This document shows, one piece after another, positions 38,739 through 47,264 of a stretch of 64,000 nucleotides of DNA (position 1 is the stretch's first letter; every line of letters begins with the position of its first letter). The stretch is from Clostridium moniliforme (lineage in GTDB: Bacteria; Bacillota; Clostridia; Clostridiales; Clostridiaceae): NCBI RefSeq assembly GCF_017873235.1, contig NZ_JAGGJZ010000009.1, forward strand, positions 1 to 64,000, given 5' to 3'. The notes beneath the pieces are model-generated. The model saw only the letters and a list, made by a program, of their open reading frames with translations. It was not told where the DNA came from and made no database searches. The position numbers were made by a program, and so were the translations under genes.

Positions 38739-39735
38739 TAATATTGTATTCTTTTTTAAACTCATCTAAAAATTTAAGATAATTATCTTTTTCATTTATT
38801 ATTCCTTGAAGTTTTTTTGCAAATGTATTTTGTCCCCAATTAACTTCATTATAATAATATCTATTAGCTAATCTCCAATATCTTTGAGGAAATTGTAAAT
38901 AAGCTAATAATACTTTATATTCATCATCTCTTAAAGGAGTTACCTCATTATATGCTTCAATTATAGCTTTAGCATATTCTATATTCCAATCTACTCTTTT
39001 TAAAACTTTTATCATAAAATTTGAAATATCAAAAGCTCTTATCTCTCTTTTGCAATAGTCAAAATCTATAACATTAACTTCTTCATTATTATCAATTATT
39101 ATATTATGATAAGTAAAGTCATGATGACAAAAGCTTTTTTCTTTTTCTGCTATTTCACAAAGTTCATTATAATTTGATTCCTCTAATGTTTTAAAAGCTT
39201 CTTTTCCCATTTCTTTATAAAATTCCATTGACTTAATATAAAGTAAATCAAAATCACTCTTATTATGTTTTTTTCTAACCATGTCTCTCATTTTATCTAA
39301 AGATTTAACTCTTTTTTTCATTAGATTTATCCATCTTCCTAAATCGCTTTTTAATTTAGAATTTTCTGGAGGATCATACCCCTTTGAAGCTTCATGTAAT
39401 TTTGCTAAAGTTTCTGCTGCAAGTTTTACTTCTGGTATTTTATTAAAATCACACTCTCTTCCTTCTAACCATTTTGATAATGTATATAAGTCTTCATTTA
39501 CTAATGCATATGGTTCACCCTCTATGTTTAAAAAATACCTGTCTACTTTATCAAATCCATTTTTTATTAAATGTTCTTTAGCTCCATAAACAAACAAAAG
39601 TTTTTGAGGTCCATAATTTATCTTTTTAAGACATCTCTCTCCTTTATTAGTATTTAAATAATAAACCCCTTTATTTGGTTTTAGAGTTTCAATTTCAATA
39701 TTAAATTGTCTTTCTATTTCAAACTCTCTCATCAT
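38734..39735 (-). CDS. CotS-family spore coat kinase-fold protein 1
   Basis: A 333-residue protein of the CotS/YutH family (APH/choline-kinase fold). The start is ATG at 39735 because AGGGG overlaps the longer GTG start. The kinase catalytic loop is intact: CHHDFTYHN at 203-211 (catalytic Asp206, Asn211) and the metal-binding DFD at 224-226. CotS is a coat protein of B. subtilis encoded beside the glycosyltransferase CotSA, and here a GT4 gene is divergent from it. Small-molecule or sugar phosphorylation is plausible; the substrate is unknown. Confidence 0.85.
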   Translation of the reverse strand: MMREFEIERQFNIEIETLKPNKGVYYLNTNKGERCLKKINYGPQKLLFVYGAKEHLIKNGFDKVDRYFLNIEGEPYALVNEDLYTLSKWLEGRECDFNKIPEVKLAAETLAKLHEASKGYDPPENSKLKSDLGRWINLMKKRVKSLDKMRDMVRKKHNKSDFDLLYIKSMEFYKEMGKEAFKTLEESNYNELCEIAEKEKSFCHHDFTYHNIIIDNNEEVNVIDFDYCKREIRAFDISNFMIKVLKRVDWNIEYAKAIIEAYNEVTPLRDDEYKVLLAYLQFPQRYWRLANRYYYNEVNWGQNTFAKKLQGIINEKDNYLKFLDEFKKEYNIN

Positions 39736-39842
39736 TTCAATCACCCCTTAATATTTATATGTGTATGCCATTTCTTTTATTAACATTTTTTACTATAAAT
39801 ATATATAATAAAAGTAATAATACTTTAAAAGAGGATTAAGTA

Positions 39843-40967
39843 ATGAAAATTGGCATTGACGGCAGAGCCGCAAAATTGTATAGAGGAACAGGCATTGGCA
39901 CATATACTAGTCAACTAATACAAAGTCTAAATATGGTAGACTTTAATAATAACTATTTAATTTTCACTCCTGATAATAAAGAACTAAATAATTTAAATTC
40001 TAACTTTAAAATTGAAAAGGTCGATACAGTAACTAAAGAAAACTTTTGGGATGAAATTAAAGTTCCTAATATTTTAACAAATAATAATATGGAATTATAT
40101 CATGTTCCTCAAAACGGTGTAGGACTTTCTAAAAATATTAATAATTGTAAAAAAGCCATTACATTACATGATATAATCCCACTTAGAATGCCAGAGACAG
40201 TAAGCGATCGTTATCTTAAAATATTTAATGATGAAATGCCTAAAATTATTGATAATTGTGATGGTATAATAACTGTTTCGGAGTTTTCAAAGCAAGATAT
40301 ATTTAAGGAGTTTAATTTTCCAAAGGATAAAATTTTTGTAACCCATTTAGCTGCAGAAAGTATTTATAAACCAATGAGTAAGTGCCAGTGTAAAAAAAAT
40401 ATTGAAAGAAAATATGGAATTAAATCTGATTTTATATTATATGTTGGAGGTTTTAGTCCAAGAAAAAATATAGTAGGACTAATTGAAGCTTTTTCTTTGT
40501 TACCAGCACCTTATAGAAAAACTACTAAGTTAGTTATAACAGGTAAAAAAGGTCTTTCATATGATATATATCTAAAAAGAGCTAGAGATTTAAATGTTCA
40601 AAATGATGTTATTTTTACAGGTTTCATTCCATCTAAAGATCTACCTTATTTTTATAATGCTTCAGAAATGCTAGTTTATCCATCCTTTTATGAAGGCTTT
40701 GGTTTGCCTCCTATAGAAGCTATGGCTTGTGGTACTCCTGTAATAACATCTAGTGTAACATCACTTCCAGAAGTGTGTTATGATTCTGCACTTCTTATAA
40801 ATCCTAACAATCCAGATGATTTAAGTTATGCAATAGAAAAAGTCTTAAGTGATAGTTTACTTGTATTAGCCATGGTAAAGAAAGCATTAACAAGAAGTAG
40901 ATTATTTTCTTGGGAAAATACTGCAATATCTACAATTAAAGCTTATGAAAATATTTTAAATAATTAA
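39843..40967 (+). CDS. GT4 glycosyltransferase 1 (CotSA-like)
   Basis: A 374-residue retaining glycosyltransferase of family 4 with two Rossmann domains. The N-terminal MKIGIDGRAAKLYRGTGIGTY binds acceptor, VGGFSPRKN is the donor phosphate region, and EGFGLPPIEAMACGTPVI holds the EX7E motif. AGAGGATTAAGTA precedes the ATG. Flanked on both sides by CotS-type genes, it probably builds a spore-surface glycan, as CotSA does with CotS. A sigma-K-like promoter (AC-N17-TATATAATA) may lie upstream but is weak. Confidence 0.85.
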   Translation: MKIGIDGRAAKLYRGTGIGTYTSQLIQSLNMVDFNNNYLIFTPDNKELNNLNSNFKIEKVDTVTKENFWDEIKVPNILTNNNMELYHVPQNGVGLSKNINNCKKAITLHDIIPLRMPETVSDRYLKIFNDEMPKIIDNCDGIITVSEFSKQDIFKEFNFPKDKIFVTHLAAESIYKPMSKCQCKKNIERKYGIKSDFILYVGGFSPRKNIVGLIEAFSLLPAPYRKTTKLVITGKKGLSYDIYLKRARDLNVQNDVIFTGFIPSKDLPYFYNASEMLVYPSFYEGFGLPPIEAMACGTPVITSSVTSLPEVCYDSALLINPNNPDDLSYAIEKVLSDSLLVLAMVKKALTRSRLFSWENTAISTIKAYENILNN

Positions 40968-41011
40968 AAGAAGTGGGTAATAAGAAAAAACTTTTATTAC
41001 CCACTTCTTTT
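40966..41011. terminator. Bidirectional terminator, GT4-1 / cotS-like 2
   Basis: A stem of 18 bp (40966-40983 / 40994-41011) with a 10-nt loop between convergent genes. Confidence 0.9.
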
Positions 41012-41017
41012 ATTAAC

Positions 41018-42070
41018 TTAACTAAAAAAAATCTCTTTTTCATAAAGTTCTTTATAATCATTAAGGAACTTAATTCTAAACACATCATTTTCTAGTTTAT
41101 TTTTAAATCTGTGTAGAAATACTTCCATTTCCCATTCTTTGCTTTTGTGATAATATGATTTAATTATTGAGTATATATCTCTTGGAAAACTCATTAATAC
41201 ATATATTAACTTATACTCATCATCTTTTATATTTAATATGTTATTATAGCTTTCAAGAACAAGTTTTCCTTTACTTATATCAAAGGTACTATTTTTAATC
41301 CATTTTAAAAGAAAATCAGCTAAATCTATTGTTCTTAAATCTACTGTTCCATAATCAAAATCTATTATATTAACATCATTTTCGTTAATTATAAAATTAT
41401 GATTTGCAAGGTCATTATGACATATAGATATAAGTTCTTGATCCTTTATTAATTTTTTATAATTGCTAACCCAAAGCATTTCTTCTACTTTTTTTATTTC
41501 TTCTATATATCTATCACAATTTTCTAAAAATAATTTATCAAATTCATTTTTATAAGAATATCCTTTAACCCATGATTTTATATTTATAAGATCATCTTTT
41601 ATATTACTATAACAATTACACAAATTTTCTCCAATAATAGGTTGAATTCTTTTTTCATTTAAATGTTCTAATATGTTTTTTGATGCCTTATGGAGATTAG
41701 CTAAAGCCTCACTACACATTTTAACTTCAACAGGATTACTTACTGATGCTTCACGTCCATTTATTAAATCCATTAAAATATAGTTCTCATCCTTCCAGCA
41801 TATAAAAGCATCATTATCATTTATTCTATCCATTTTCATAGTATTTTTAAAGTTTCTATTTATAAATTTTAAAGATTCATCTATAAATCTTATTTTTTCC
41901 TCTTTGTAATCAACTTTTTTAAGAATTTTAGATCCATTAGTTGTGTTTAATATGAATAACTTTCTAATAGGAGTAATATCTAATATATCAATACCTAACT
42001 TATCAAAAAAATTTTTACTTAAATCATATTTACACAGGAAATTTTTTTCTAAGTATTTAGATCTTCCCAT
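41018..42070 (-). CDS. CotS-family spore coat kinase-fold protein 2
   Basis: A 350-residue paralogue of the neighbouring CotS-type proteins. The catalytic loop CHNDLANHN and IIDFD motif are present (near 217-225 and 236-240), so the kinase core looks intact. The tail (MSFPRDIYSIIKSYYH) matches the helical CotS C-terminus. GGGAGG precedes the ATG, 12 bp after the preceding gene. Last gene of a three-gene minus-strand run starting at 43769. Confidence 0.82.
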   Translation of the reverse strand: MGRSKYLEKNFLCKYDLSKNFFDKLGIDILDITPIRKLFILNTTNGSKILKKVDYKEEKIRFIDESLKFINRNFKNTMKMDRINDNDAFICWKDENYILMDLINGREASVSNPVEVKMCSEALANLHKASKNILEHLNEKRIQPIIGENLCNCYSNIKDDLINIKSWVKGYSYKNEFDKLFLENCDRYIEEIKKVEEMLWVSNYKKLIKDQELISICHNDLANHNFIINENDVNIIDFDYGTVDLRTIDLADFLLKWIKNSTFDISKGKLVLESYNNILNIKDDEYKLIYVLMSFPRDIYSIIKSYYHKSKEWEMEVFLHRFKNKLENDVFRIKFLNDYKELYEKEIFFS

Positions 42071-42082
42071 TATAAACCTCCC

Positions 42083-42718
42083 TTAAAATCCTAATTCCTT
42101 TTCAGCAATATTTTTTAAATTACTTCTAAACACATCCCATTCATATCTATTTTTATACCAATATTTTAAACTTTCTTGAGGAATATTAATAATTAAATTT
42201 ATATAGTCTAAGCTAGTTTTCCTTAACTTTAATTTACTTACATATTCAATTGAATATTCTTTTATTAATTCTTTACTGCACCCTTTTTTAAGCTTAAATA
42301 GATAATTTATAAAATCTTCTTCAATTATATTAAAATTAAATTTTTTTATTTTTCCAATTTCAATATTATCCATTATTCTTAAGTTACTCTCATCAACTTT
42401 ATCTATACATATTTCATATCTCTCCATCCCCCTTTTGTATATGTCTATATAATTAATTTTCTCTAATTCTTCAAGTGCTTTTTTTGCTTCTTCTAATATT
42501 CTTTTTTCATAATAATTTTTTTCTTTAAATAAAGTTTCTAATTTTTTAGTCATTACAAAAATTCTATCAACTCTTTTTCCTATTTCACTTAATATGCTAT
42601 TTTTTTCAACTGAATGATATCCCATAAGTATATTTTGAATAGATTTTATAGCTTCTATATGATTTAAAACATTAGAATCACTTTTTTTAACTTTAAAATA
42701 TTCTCCTATTATAAACAC
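42083..42718 (-). CDS. Degenerate CotS relative lacking kinase motifs
   Basis: A 211-residue frame between two CotS-type genes. Its end (NIPQESLKYWYKNRYEWDVF) aligns with the CotS C-terminus, but no HxD loop or DFD is present, so it looks like a catalytically dead, shortened paralogue. The start is unsure: the GTG at 42718 has no ribosome site, while a strong AGGGGGG at 42767-42773 leads in the same frame through ATA/ATT codons and 14 further residues (NEEALSKYLLENN) with no ATG. An ATG at 42756 is out of frame and stops after nine residues. It may begin at a rare codon, or its start has been lost. Confidence 0.6.
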   Translation of the reverse strand: MFIIGEYFKVKKSDSNVLNHIEAIKSIQNILMGYHSVEKNSILSEIGKRVDRIFVMTKKLETLFKEKNYYEKRILEEAKKALEELEKINYIDIYKRGMERYEICIDKVDESNLRIMDNIEIGKIKKFNFNIIEEDFINYLFKLKKGCSKELIKEYSIEYVSKLKLRKTSLDYINLIINIPQESLKYWYKNRYEWDVFRSNLKNIAEKELGF

Positions 42719-42773
42719 ATTGTTTTCTAGTAAATATTTTGAAAGAGCTTCCTCATTTATATTAATCCCCCCT

Positions 42774-43769
42774 TTAATTAAAAAAATTATTTATGAAATC
42801 CTCCCTTTCTTCAGCATCATCTAAGTACCTATTAATTCTCTCTAAAAAAACCTCCTCTTTCCAAGGTTGTTGTTCCCAATATACTTGAAGTCCAATTTGC
42901 CAAAAACTTTGTGGAAATCTTATAAATTCCTTCATAACTACTAAATCACTTTTAGTAATTTCAATATTTTTAGAATAACTATTAAGTATTTCAATACCCT
43001 TTTTATTACTCCAACTATGATTTTTCATAGATCTAATAAATAAGGAAGATAAATCATGTAAGTGACTATCTAAAATACAATAGTCAAAATCTATAATTTT
43101 TATGCAGTTATTTTTATCTATTAAAATATTATGATCTGCAAGATCATGATGACAAAATTCTCTCTTCATCATATGTTTTTTCATTATATTAATATATTCA
43201 CTATTTATAAGACCTTGTATACTTTTATCAGCTCTAGCTAATTCATTTTCCAAATTATTTAAAAATATATTATCAAATTCATTTTTTTTAGCTTTTTGAG
43301 AAATTCTATTTGCAAAATCTAAAATTTCCATTTTTCTAGTTTTAAAAACATTTATCCATGAAAACCAATATATTCTAGGATTCATATTTTTAGTAATAGT
43401 AAAATCCCTACTATAAACATGTAACTTTGATACTTCCTCTGATACCTTTTTAAGTTCATCTAAATTATCATAATCACTTTTTCTAGATTCAATCCATTTA
43501 GTTAAATATCCATAAGTTTCAAAACCTAAATTTATATAGTATTCATTATTTTTATTTTTTATTATATCTAAAACATTTAAGTATCCTTTATTTCTTAAAT
43601 GAAGGATTGAAGATAAAATAAAATAAAAATGAGAGAAATTATATTTAACAACCTTAAGACAATATCCATCATTTCCGTTTATTTTGTATACATTTTTAAT
43701 TTTTTTAATGGATTTTATCTTTATACAATATTCCTCTTCAACTGTTTTTTTTATTTCATTAAGATTCAT
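42774..43769 (-). CDS. CotS-family spore coat kinase-fold protein 3
   Basis: A 331-residue CotS-type protein, first gene of the run 43769-41018. The kinase catalytic loop reads CHHDLADHN with following IIDFD, intact as in the other two. The C-terminal IRFPQSFWQIGLQVYW matches the family. GGAG lies before the ATG. A sigma-K promoter with full consensus lies 29 bp upstream, supporting late mother-cell expression of the run. Confidence 0.85.
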   Translation of the reverse strand: MNLNEIKKTVEEEYCIKIKSIKKIKNVYKINGNDGYCLKVVKYNFSHFYFILSSILHLRNKGYLNVLDIIKNKNNEYYINLGFETYGYLTKWIESRKSDYDNLDELKKVSEEVSKLHVYSRDFTITKNMNPRIYWFSWINVFKTRKMEILDFANRISQKAKKNEFDNIFLNNLENELARADKSIQGLINSEYINIMKKHMMKREFCHHDLADHNILIDKNNCIKIIDFDYCILDSHLHDLSSLFIRSMKNHSWSNKKGIEILNSYSKNIEITKSDLVVMKEFIRFPQSFWQIGLQVYWEQQPWKEEVFLERINRYLDDAEEREDFINNFFN

Positions 43770-43797
43770 ATATTTTCTCCAAACTCTTATTTATTTT

Positions 43798-43824
43798 TAT
43801 TATATGAATCTATTAATTCAATGT
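43798..43824 (-). promoter_or_regulatory. sigma-K promoter of the cotS-like run
   Basis: Minus strand: AC (43823-43824), 16-bp spacer, CATATAATA (43798-43806), a full match to AC-N16-CATANNNTA. Confidence 0.7.
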
Positions 43825-43834
43825 GATTTCATTC

Positions 43835-43861
43835 ACCAAATTTACTATTTCTAATATTTTA
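43835..43861 (+). promoter_or_regulatory. sigma-K-like promoter of GT4-2
   Basis: Plus strand: AC within CACC (43835-43836), 16-bp spacer, AATATTTTA (43853-43861), one mismatch to CATANNNTA. It is back-to-back with the sigma-K promoter at 43798-43824. Confidence 0.5.
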
Positions 43862-43889
43862 TATTATATAGATAATTTGAGGTGTTTTA

Positions 43890-45020
43890 ATGAAAGTTTG
43901 CATAGATTCTAGAAGTATAAATTTACATGAAGGAACTGGAATAGGAACATATACAAAAAACTTAGTTTCAGAAATAATAAACATAGATAAATCTAATCTT
44001 TTTACTCTTATTTGGACTGGTAAAATAGATAATAATTTCTTAAAAGATAATACAGAACTTATTCTGTGTTCTGGAAAACATGGAAGCTTTTTCGAAAAAG
44101 AATATATTCCAAATTTAATTAAAAACAAAGAATTAGACTTATATCATATTCCTCAAAATGGAATAGGCTATCCATTTAACTATGATATAAATACAGTAGT
44201 TACAATACATGATTTGATTCCTTATATAATGCCTGAAACTGTTGGTGAGGGGTATTTAAAAAGATTTTTAAAGGATATGCCAAATATAGTAGAGCACTCA
44301 AAAGGAATAATTACAGTATCAGAATATTCAAAAAAGGATATACTAAAATTTTTTAAAGGTTATCCAGAGGATAAAATATTTGTTACTCCTTTATCTACAA
44401 ATAATGAATTTACTCCAATGAATAAAGTAAAATGTAGAAATTTAATACAAGAAAAATTTAACTTTAAAGATCCTTATATACTATATATAGGAGGATTTAG
44501 TGCTAGAAAAAATGTGAAGGGTTTAATAAATTCCTTCTTTAAAATTAAAAATAGTTTATCTAAAAAATATAAATTAGTACTTGGAGGCTCTCTTAAAGAT
44601 GAGGGACTTAATCTAAAAAATTATTGTGATACTTTAAATTTAAATGAAGATGTTATTTTTACAGGATTTTTAGAAAATTCAGATCTTCCTATACTTTATA
44701 ATGGAGCTGAAATCTTTGTATATCCTTCTTACTATGAAGGCTTTGGACTTCCTCCACTAGAAGCAATGAGCTGTAAAACCCCTGTTATAACTTCAAACAC
44801 AACTTCAATACCAGAAGTTACAGGCAATTCAGCATTACTTATAAATCCTTTAAAGGAAGATGAGCTTTCTGAAAATATGTTTAACTTACTTGAAAATTAT
44901 GATTTAAAAAACAATTTATCAGAAAATGGATATAAAAGAAGCCTCCAATTTTCTTGGAGGCAAACAGCAACAAAGACTCTTAATGCATATAAAAATATAA
45001 TATCATCATTAACTTATTAA
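43890..45020 (+). CDS. GT4 glycosyltransferase 2 (CotSA-like)
   Basis: A 376-residue paralogue of the transferase at 39843. It opens MKVCIDSRSINLHEGTGIGTYT, has IGGFSARKNVKGL and the EX7E element in EGFGLPPLEAMSCKTPVI. GAGGTG precedes the ATG. Divergent from the cotS-like run with a shared sigma-K-type promoter region, it probably works in the same spore glycan pathway. Its last 12 bp overlap the convergent solute-binding gene. Confidence 0.85.
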   Translation: MKVCIDSRSINLHEGTGIGTYTKNLVSEIINIDKSNLFTLIWTGKIDNNFLKDNTELILCSGKHGSFFEKEYIPNLIKNKELDLYHIPQNGIGYPFNYDINTVVTIHDLIPYIMPETVGEGYLKRFLKDMPNIVEHSKGIITVSEYSKKDILKFFKGYPEDKIFVTPLSTNNEFTPMNKVKCRNLIQEKFNFKDPYILYIGGFSARKNVKGLINSFFKIKNSLSKKYKLVLGGSLKDEGLNLKNYCDTLNLNEDVIFTGFLENSDLPILYNGAEIFVYPSYYEGFGLPPLEAMSCKTPVITSNTTSIPEVTGNSALLINPLKEDELSENMFNLLENYDLKNNLSENGYKRSLQFSWRQTATKTLNAYKNIISSLTY

Positions 45021-46142
45021 TTGTTCTTCTATTTTCTTATAAAGATTGTAATCTTCTATTTTAGGTGCCTTCTTGGCTATGTTACTCATAACAACAAGAG
45101 GGCTTTTTCCTTTAAAATTATTAATTTGTTCTTCTACAGATTTACTTTTATAAGCAAAAATATAACTTGGAAAAACATCACCATTAATAGCATATTTTAA
45201 TGCTATTTTACTATTATTGCTTATATACTCTAAAAAACTATCTGTAAGATTAGAATTATCGCTACTACTATTTAATACAACAAAATTTTGTCCTTGTGCT
45301 ACAAAAAATCTATTTGCTCCAATTTCTTCAGCTGGAGGATTATTAGCTGTCCATATACACTTTTCCTTTAAATCTTCAATAGATTTCATACCTCTTATAG
45401 AAGAAATTTTTCCAAAATATCCTTCATAATCATTAGATGTAAGTATTTTTTTATACGTAAGTTTCTTTATTTCTTTATTTACTGATTTAATTATTTTATC
45501 TTTATCTTTAATATACTCCATATTTTGCATTATGAGTAAAGTTAATAAATCTTTATAATCTTGTCCATTTCCATTTAATCCTTTATATTTTCCCTTACTC
45601 TTTTTATAAATATCCTCTGATATTTTAATTAAATCATCCCATGTATTTATTTCTTCACTAGAATATCCATATTTATTTAATACATCTTCTCTTAAATACA
45701 ATACTAAAGGTCTACTTGTAAAAGGCACTCCTGATATTTTTCCATTAATATTAATCTCTTGTAATCTACTATTTGAAAAATTCATCTTATATGTGTTTAT
45801 TAAATTCCACTCATTACCTAAATTTATACCCTTGCTTACTAATTTGCTTATCTCTAAACTATTAAAATGAGCAATATTAGGCATATTCTTTTTATCTAAG
45901 TTAACAATTTTATTAAAATAATCCTTTGAATTAACTTTTTCAACTTTTATTTTTGCTTTCTTATTGCTTTTCATATAATCTCTAGCTAATTCATTTATAT
46001 AGCTATAGCTATTTTCGTCTCCCCATATAGTTATTTCTCCACCTACTGTATTACTTCTATCCTTACTAAAATAGTTAATAATAAACAAAGAAACAATTAC
46101 TGTTATTATAAAAATCACAGCTGTCTTAAATTTACTATTCAT
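45009..46142 (-). CDS. Orphan extracellular solute-binding protein, membrane-anchored
   Basis: A 377-residue family-1 type solute-binding protein. Residues 7-25 are hydrophobic but no lipobox Cys follows, so it is anchored by an uncleaved helix or secreted. GEITIWGDENSYSYINELARDY and INTWDDLIKISEDIYK are typical of sugar-binding proteins. No ABC permease or ATPase is nearby; it is 12 bp downstream of eutH in a MATE-eutH-SBP run. Ligand unknown. Confidence 0.75.
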   Translation of the reverse strand: MNSKFKTAVIFIITVIVSLFIINYFSKDRSNTVGGEITIWGDENSYSYINELARDYMKSNKKAKIKVEKVNSKDYFNKIVNLDKKNMPNIAHFNSLEISKLVSKGINLGNEWNLINTYKMNFSNSRLQEININGKISGVPFTSRPLVLYLREDVLNKYGYSSEEINTWDDLIKISEDIYKKSKGKYKGLNGNGQDYKDLLTLLIMQNMEYIKDKDKIIKSVNKEIKKLTYKKILTSNDYEGYFGKISSIRGMKSIEDLKEKCIWTANNPPAEEIGANRFFVAQGQNFVVLNSSSDNSNLTDSFLEYISNNSKIALKYAINGDVFPSYIFAYKSKSVEEQINNFKGKSPLVVMSNIAKKAPKIEDYNLYKKIEEQLIS

Positions 46143-46154
46143 AAAATCAATCCT

Positions 46155-47240
46155 TTAAACCCTAATTTTATTTTCTTTACTCTTTATATATAATATTGCA
46201 ATTAAAATTGATAAAAGTCCACATAATAATTTAGTAAAAATATAAATACTTACTATTTTAGGAGCTTCACTTGCAACAAAGCCTAGCTGACCTCCTAAAA
46301 CATATGCCCCTCCAACTGAAAATGCACTACATAATATTCTTCCTTTACTATCTAACTTTTCAAAATTTAAAAAGATTATTATAGCTGAAGCTAAACTTCC
46401 TAAAAAGGCTGCAATTGAATGATTATTAATTCCAATTTTATTAGAAATCTTATCTAAAGGTTTTTCTAAAATTCTTTTTATAACTTCTAACATAACGTAA
46501 GCTCCACCTAAAAATATAGCGATTTTACCTACAATTGTTAACGCATCCTGTAATGGCATAATATTATCAAAAATTACTAACCCTGAAATTGATTGAACCC
46601 CTTGTAAAGTTAAACCTATTATACTTATAACAATAATAGCTTTTCCAAAAATATCAAAAGATTTAATCATAAAATCTCCTTTATAAACTATTCCAATTCC
46701 TAATAATATTGAAATTATTATTATAGGCAATAAATTTATAAATATAATTTTTATTGGAATATTGAGTAATAGACCACCAATAAATAAGCCTATTGGTATA
46801 GTTATAATTCCAAATAATGTCCCAATAAAAAAGTCCCGTCTACTTTCCTTTTTTATTATTCCAAGTGCTAAAGGAAGAGTAAAACTTAAAGTGCACCCTA
46901 ACATAGATGCCATTAATACACCTGAAAAATAAATCATATTTTGACTTACCGAAATATTCTCTGCTATATTAAATGCTCCCATATCTATTGCTATAATACT
47001 AGATACAAATATTGAGGGATCAATTCCTAACCTTTCTGCAATTGGAACTAAAAATAAATTTAGTCCTTCAGTAATTACAGGAGTTAATGAAATTATTCCA
47101 ACCATTGAAATTGCAAGTGGACCCATTGTATTTAACCCATCTTTAAATAAAAACCCTAAACTAAGCCTATCTCCTAATATATAATCTATAGCTCCAATAA
47201 AAAAAAATGCAGCAACAATGTATAATATTAAATTTTCCAT
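46155..47240 (-). CDS. eutH: EutH-family ethanolamine transporter
   Basis: A 361-residue integral membrane protein with about ten helices. The LNTMGPLAISMVGIISLTPV stretch near residues 36-55 and DMGAFNIAENIS near 107 are the conserved EutH elements. EutH facilitates ethanolamine uptake, normally inside a eut operon. No other eut gene is in the window, so this copy is separated from that pathway or serves another amine. GAGAGGG precedes the ATG; it follows the MATE gene by 24 bp. Confidence 0.85.
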   Translation of the reverse strand: MENLILYIVAAFFFIGAIDYILGDRLSLGFLFKDGLNTMGPLAISMVGIISLTPVITEGLNLFLVPIAERLGIDPSIFVSSIIAIDMGAFNIAENISVSQNMIYFSGVLMASMLGCTLSFTLPLALGIIKKESRRDFFIGTLFGIITIPIGLFIGGLLLNIPIKIIFINLLPIIIISILLGIGIVYKGDFMIKSFDIFGKAIIVISIIGLTLQGVQSISGLVIFDNIMPLQDALTIVGKIAIFLGGAYVMLEVIKRILEKPLDKISNKIGINNHSIAAFLGSLASAIIIFLNFEKLDSKGRILCSAFSVGGAYVLGGQLGFVASEAPKIVSIYIFTKLLCGLLSILIAILYIKSKENKIRV

Positions 47241-47264
47241 AAAACCCTCTCATCCCCTTAATAT

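Noticed and set aside
42754-42756. ATG 11 nt after AGGGGGG as the start of the degenerate CotS gene
   Set aside because: It is out of frame with the 211-residue protein and stops after nine codons.
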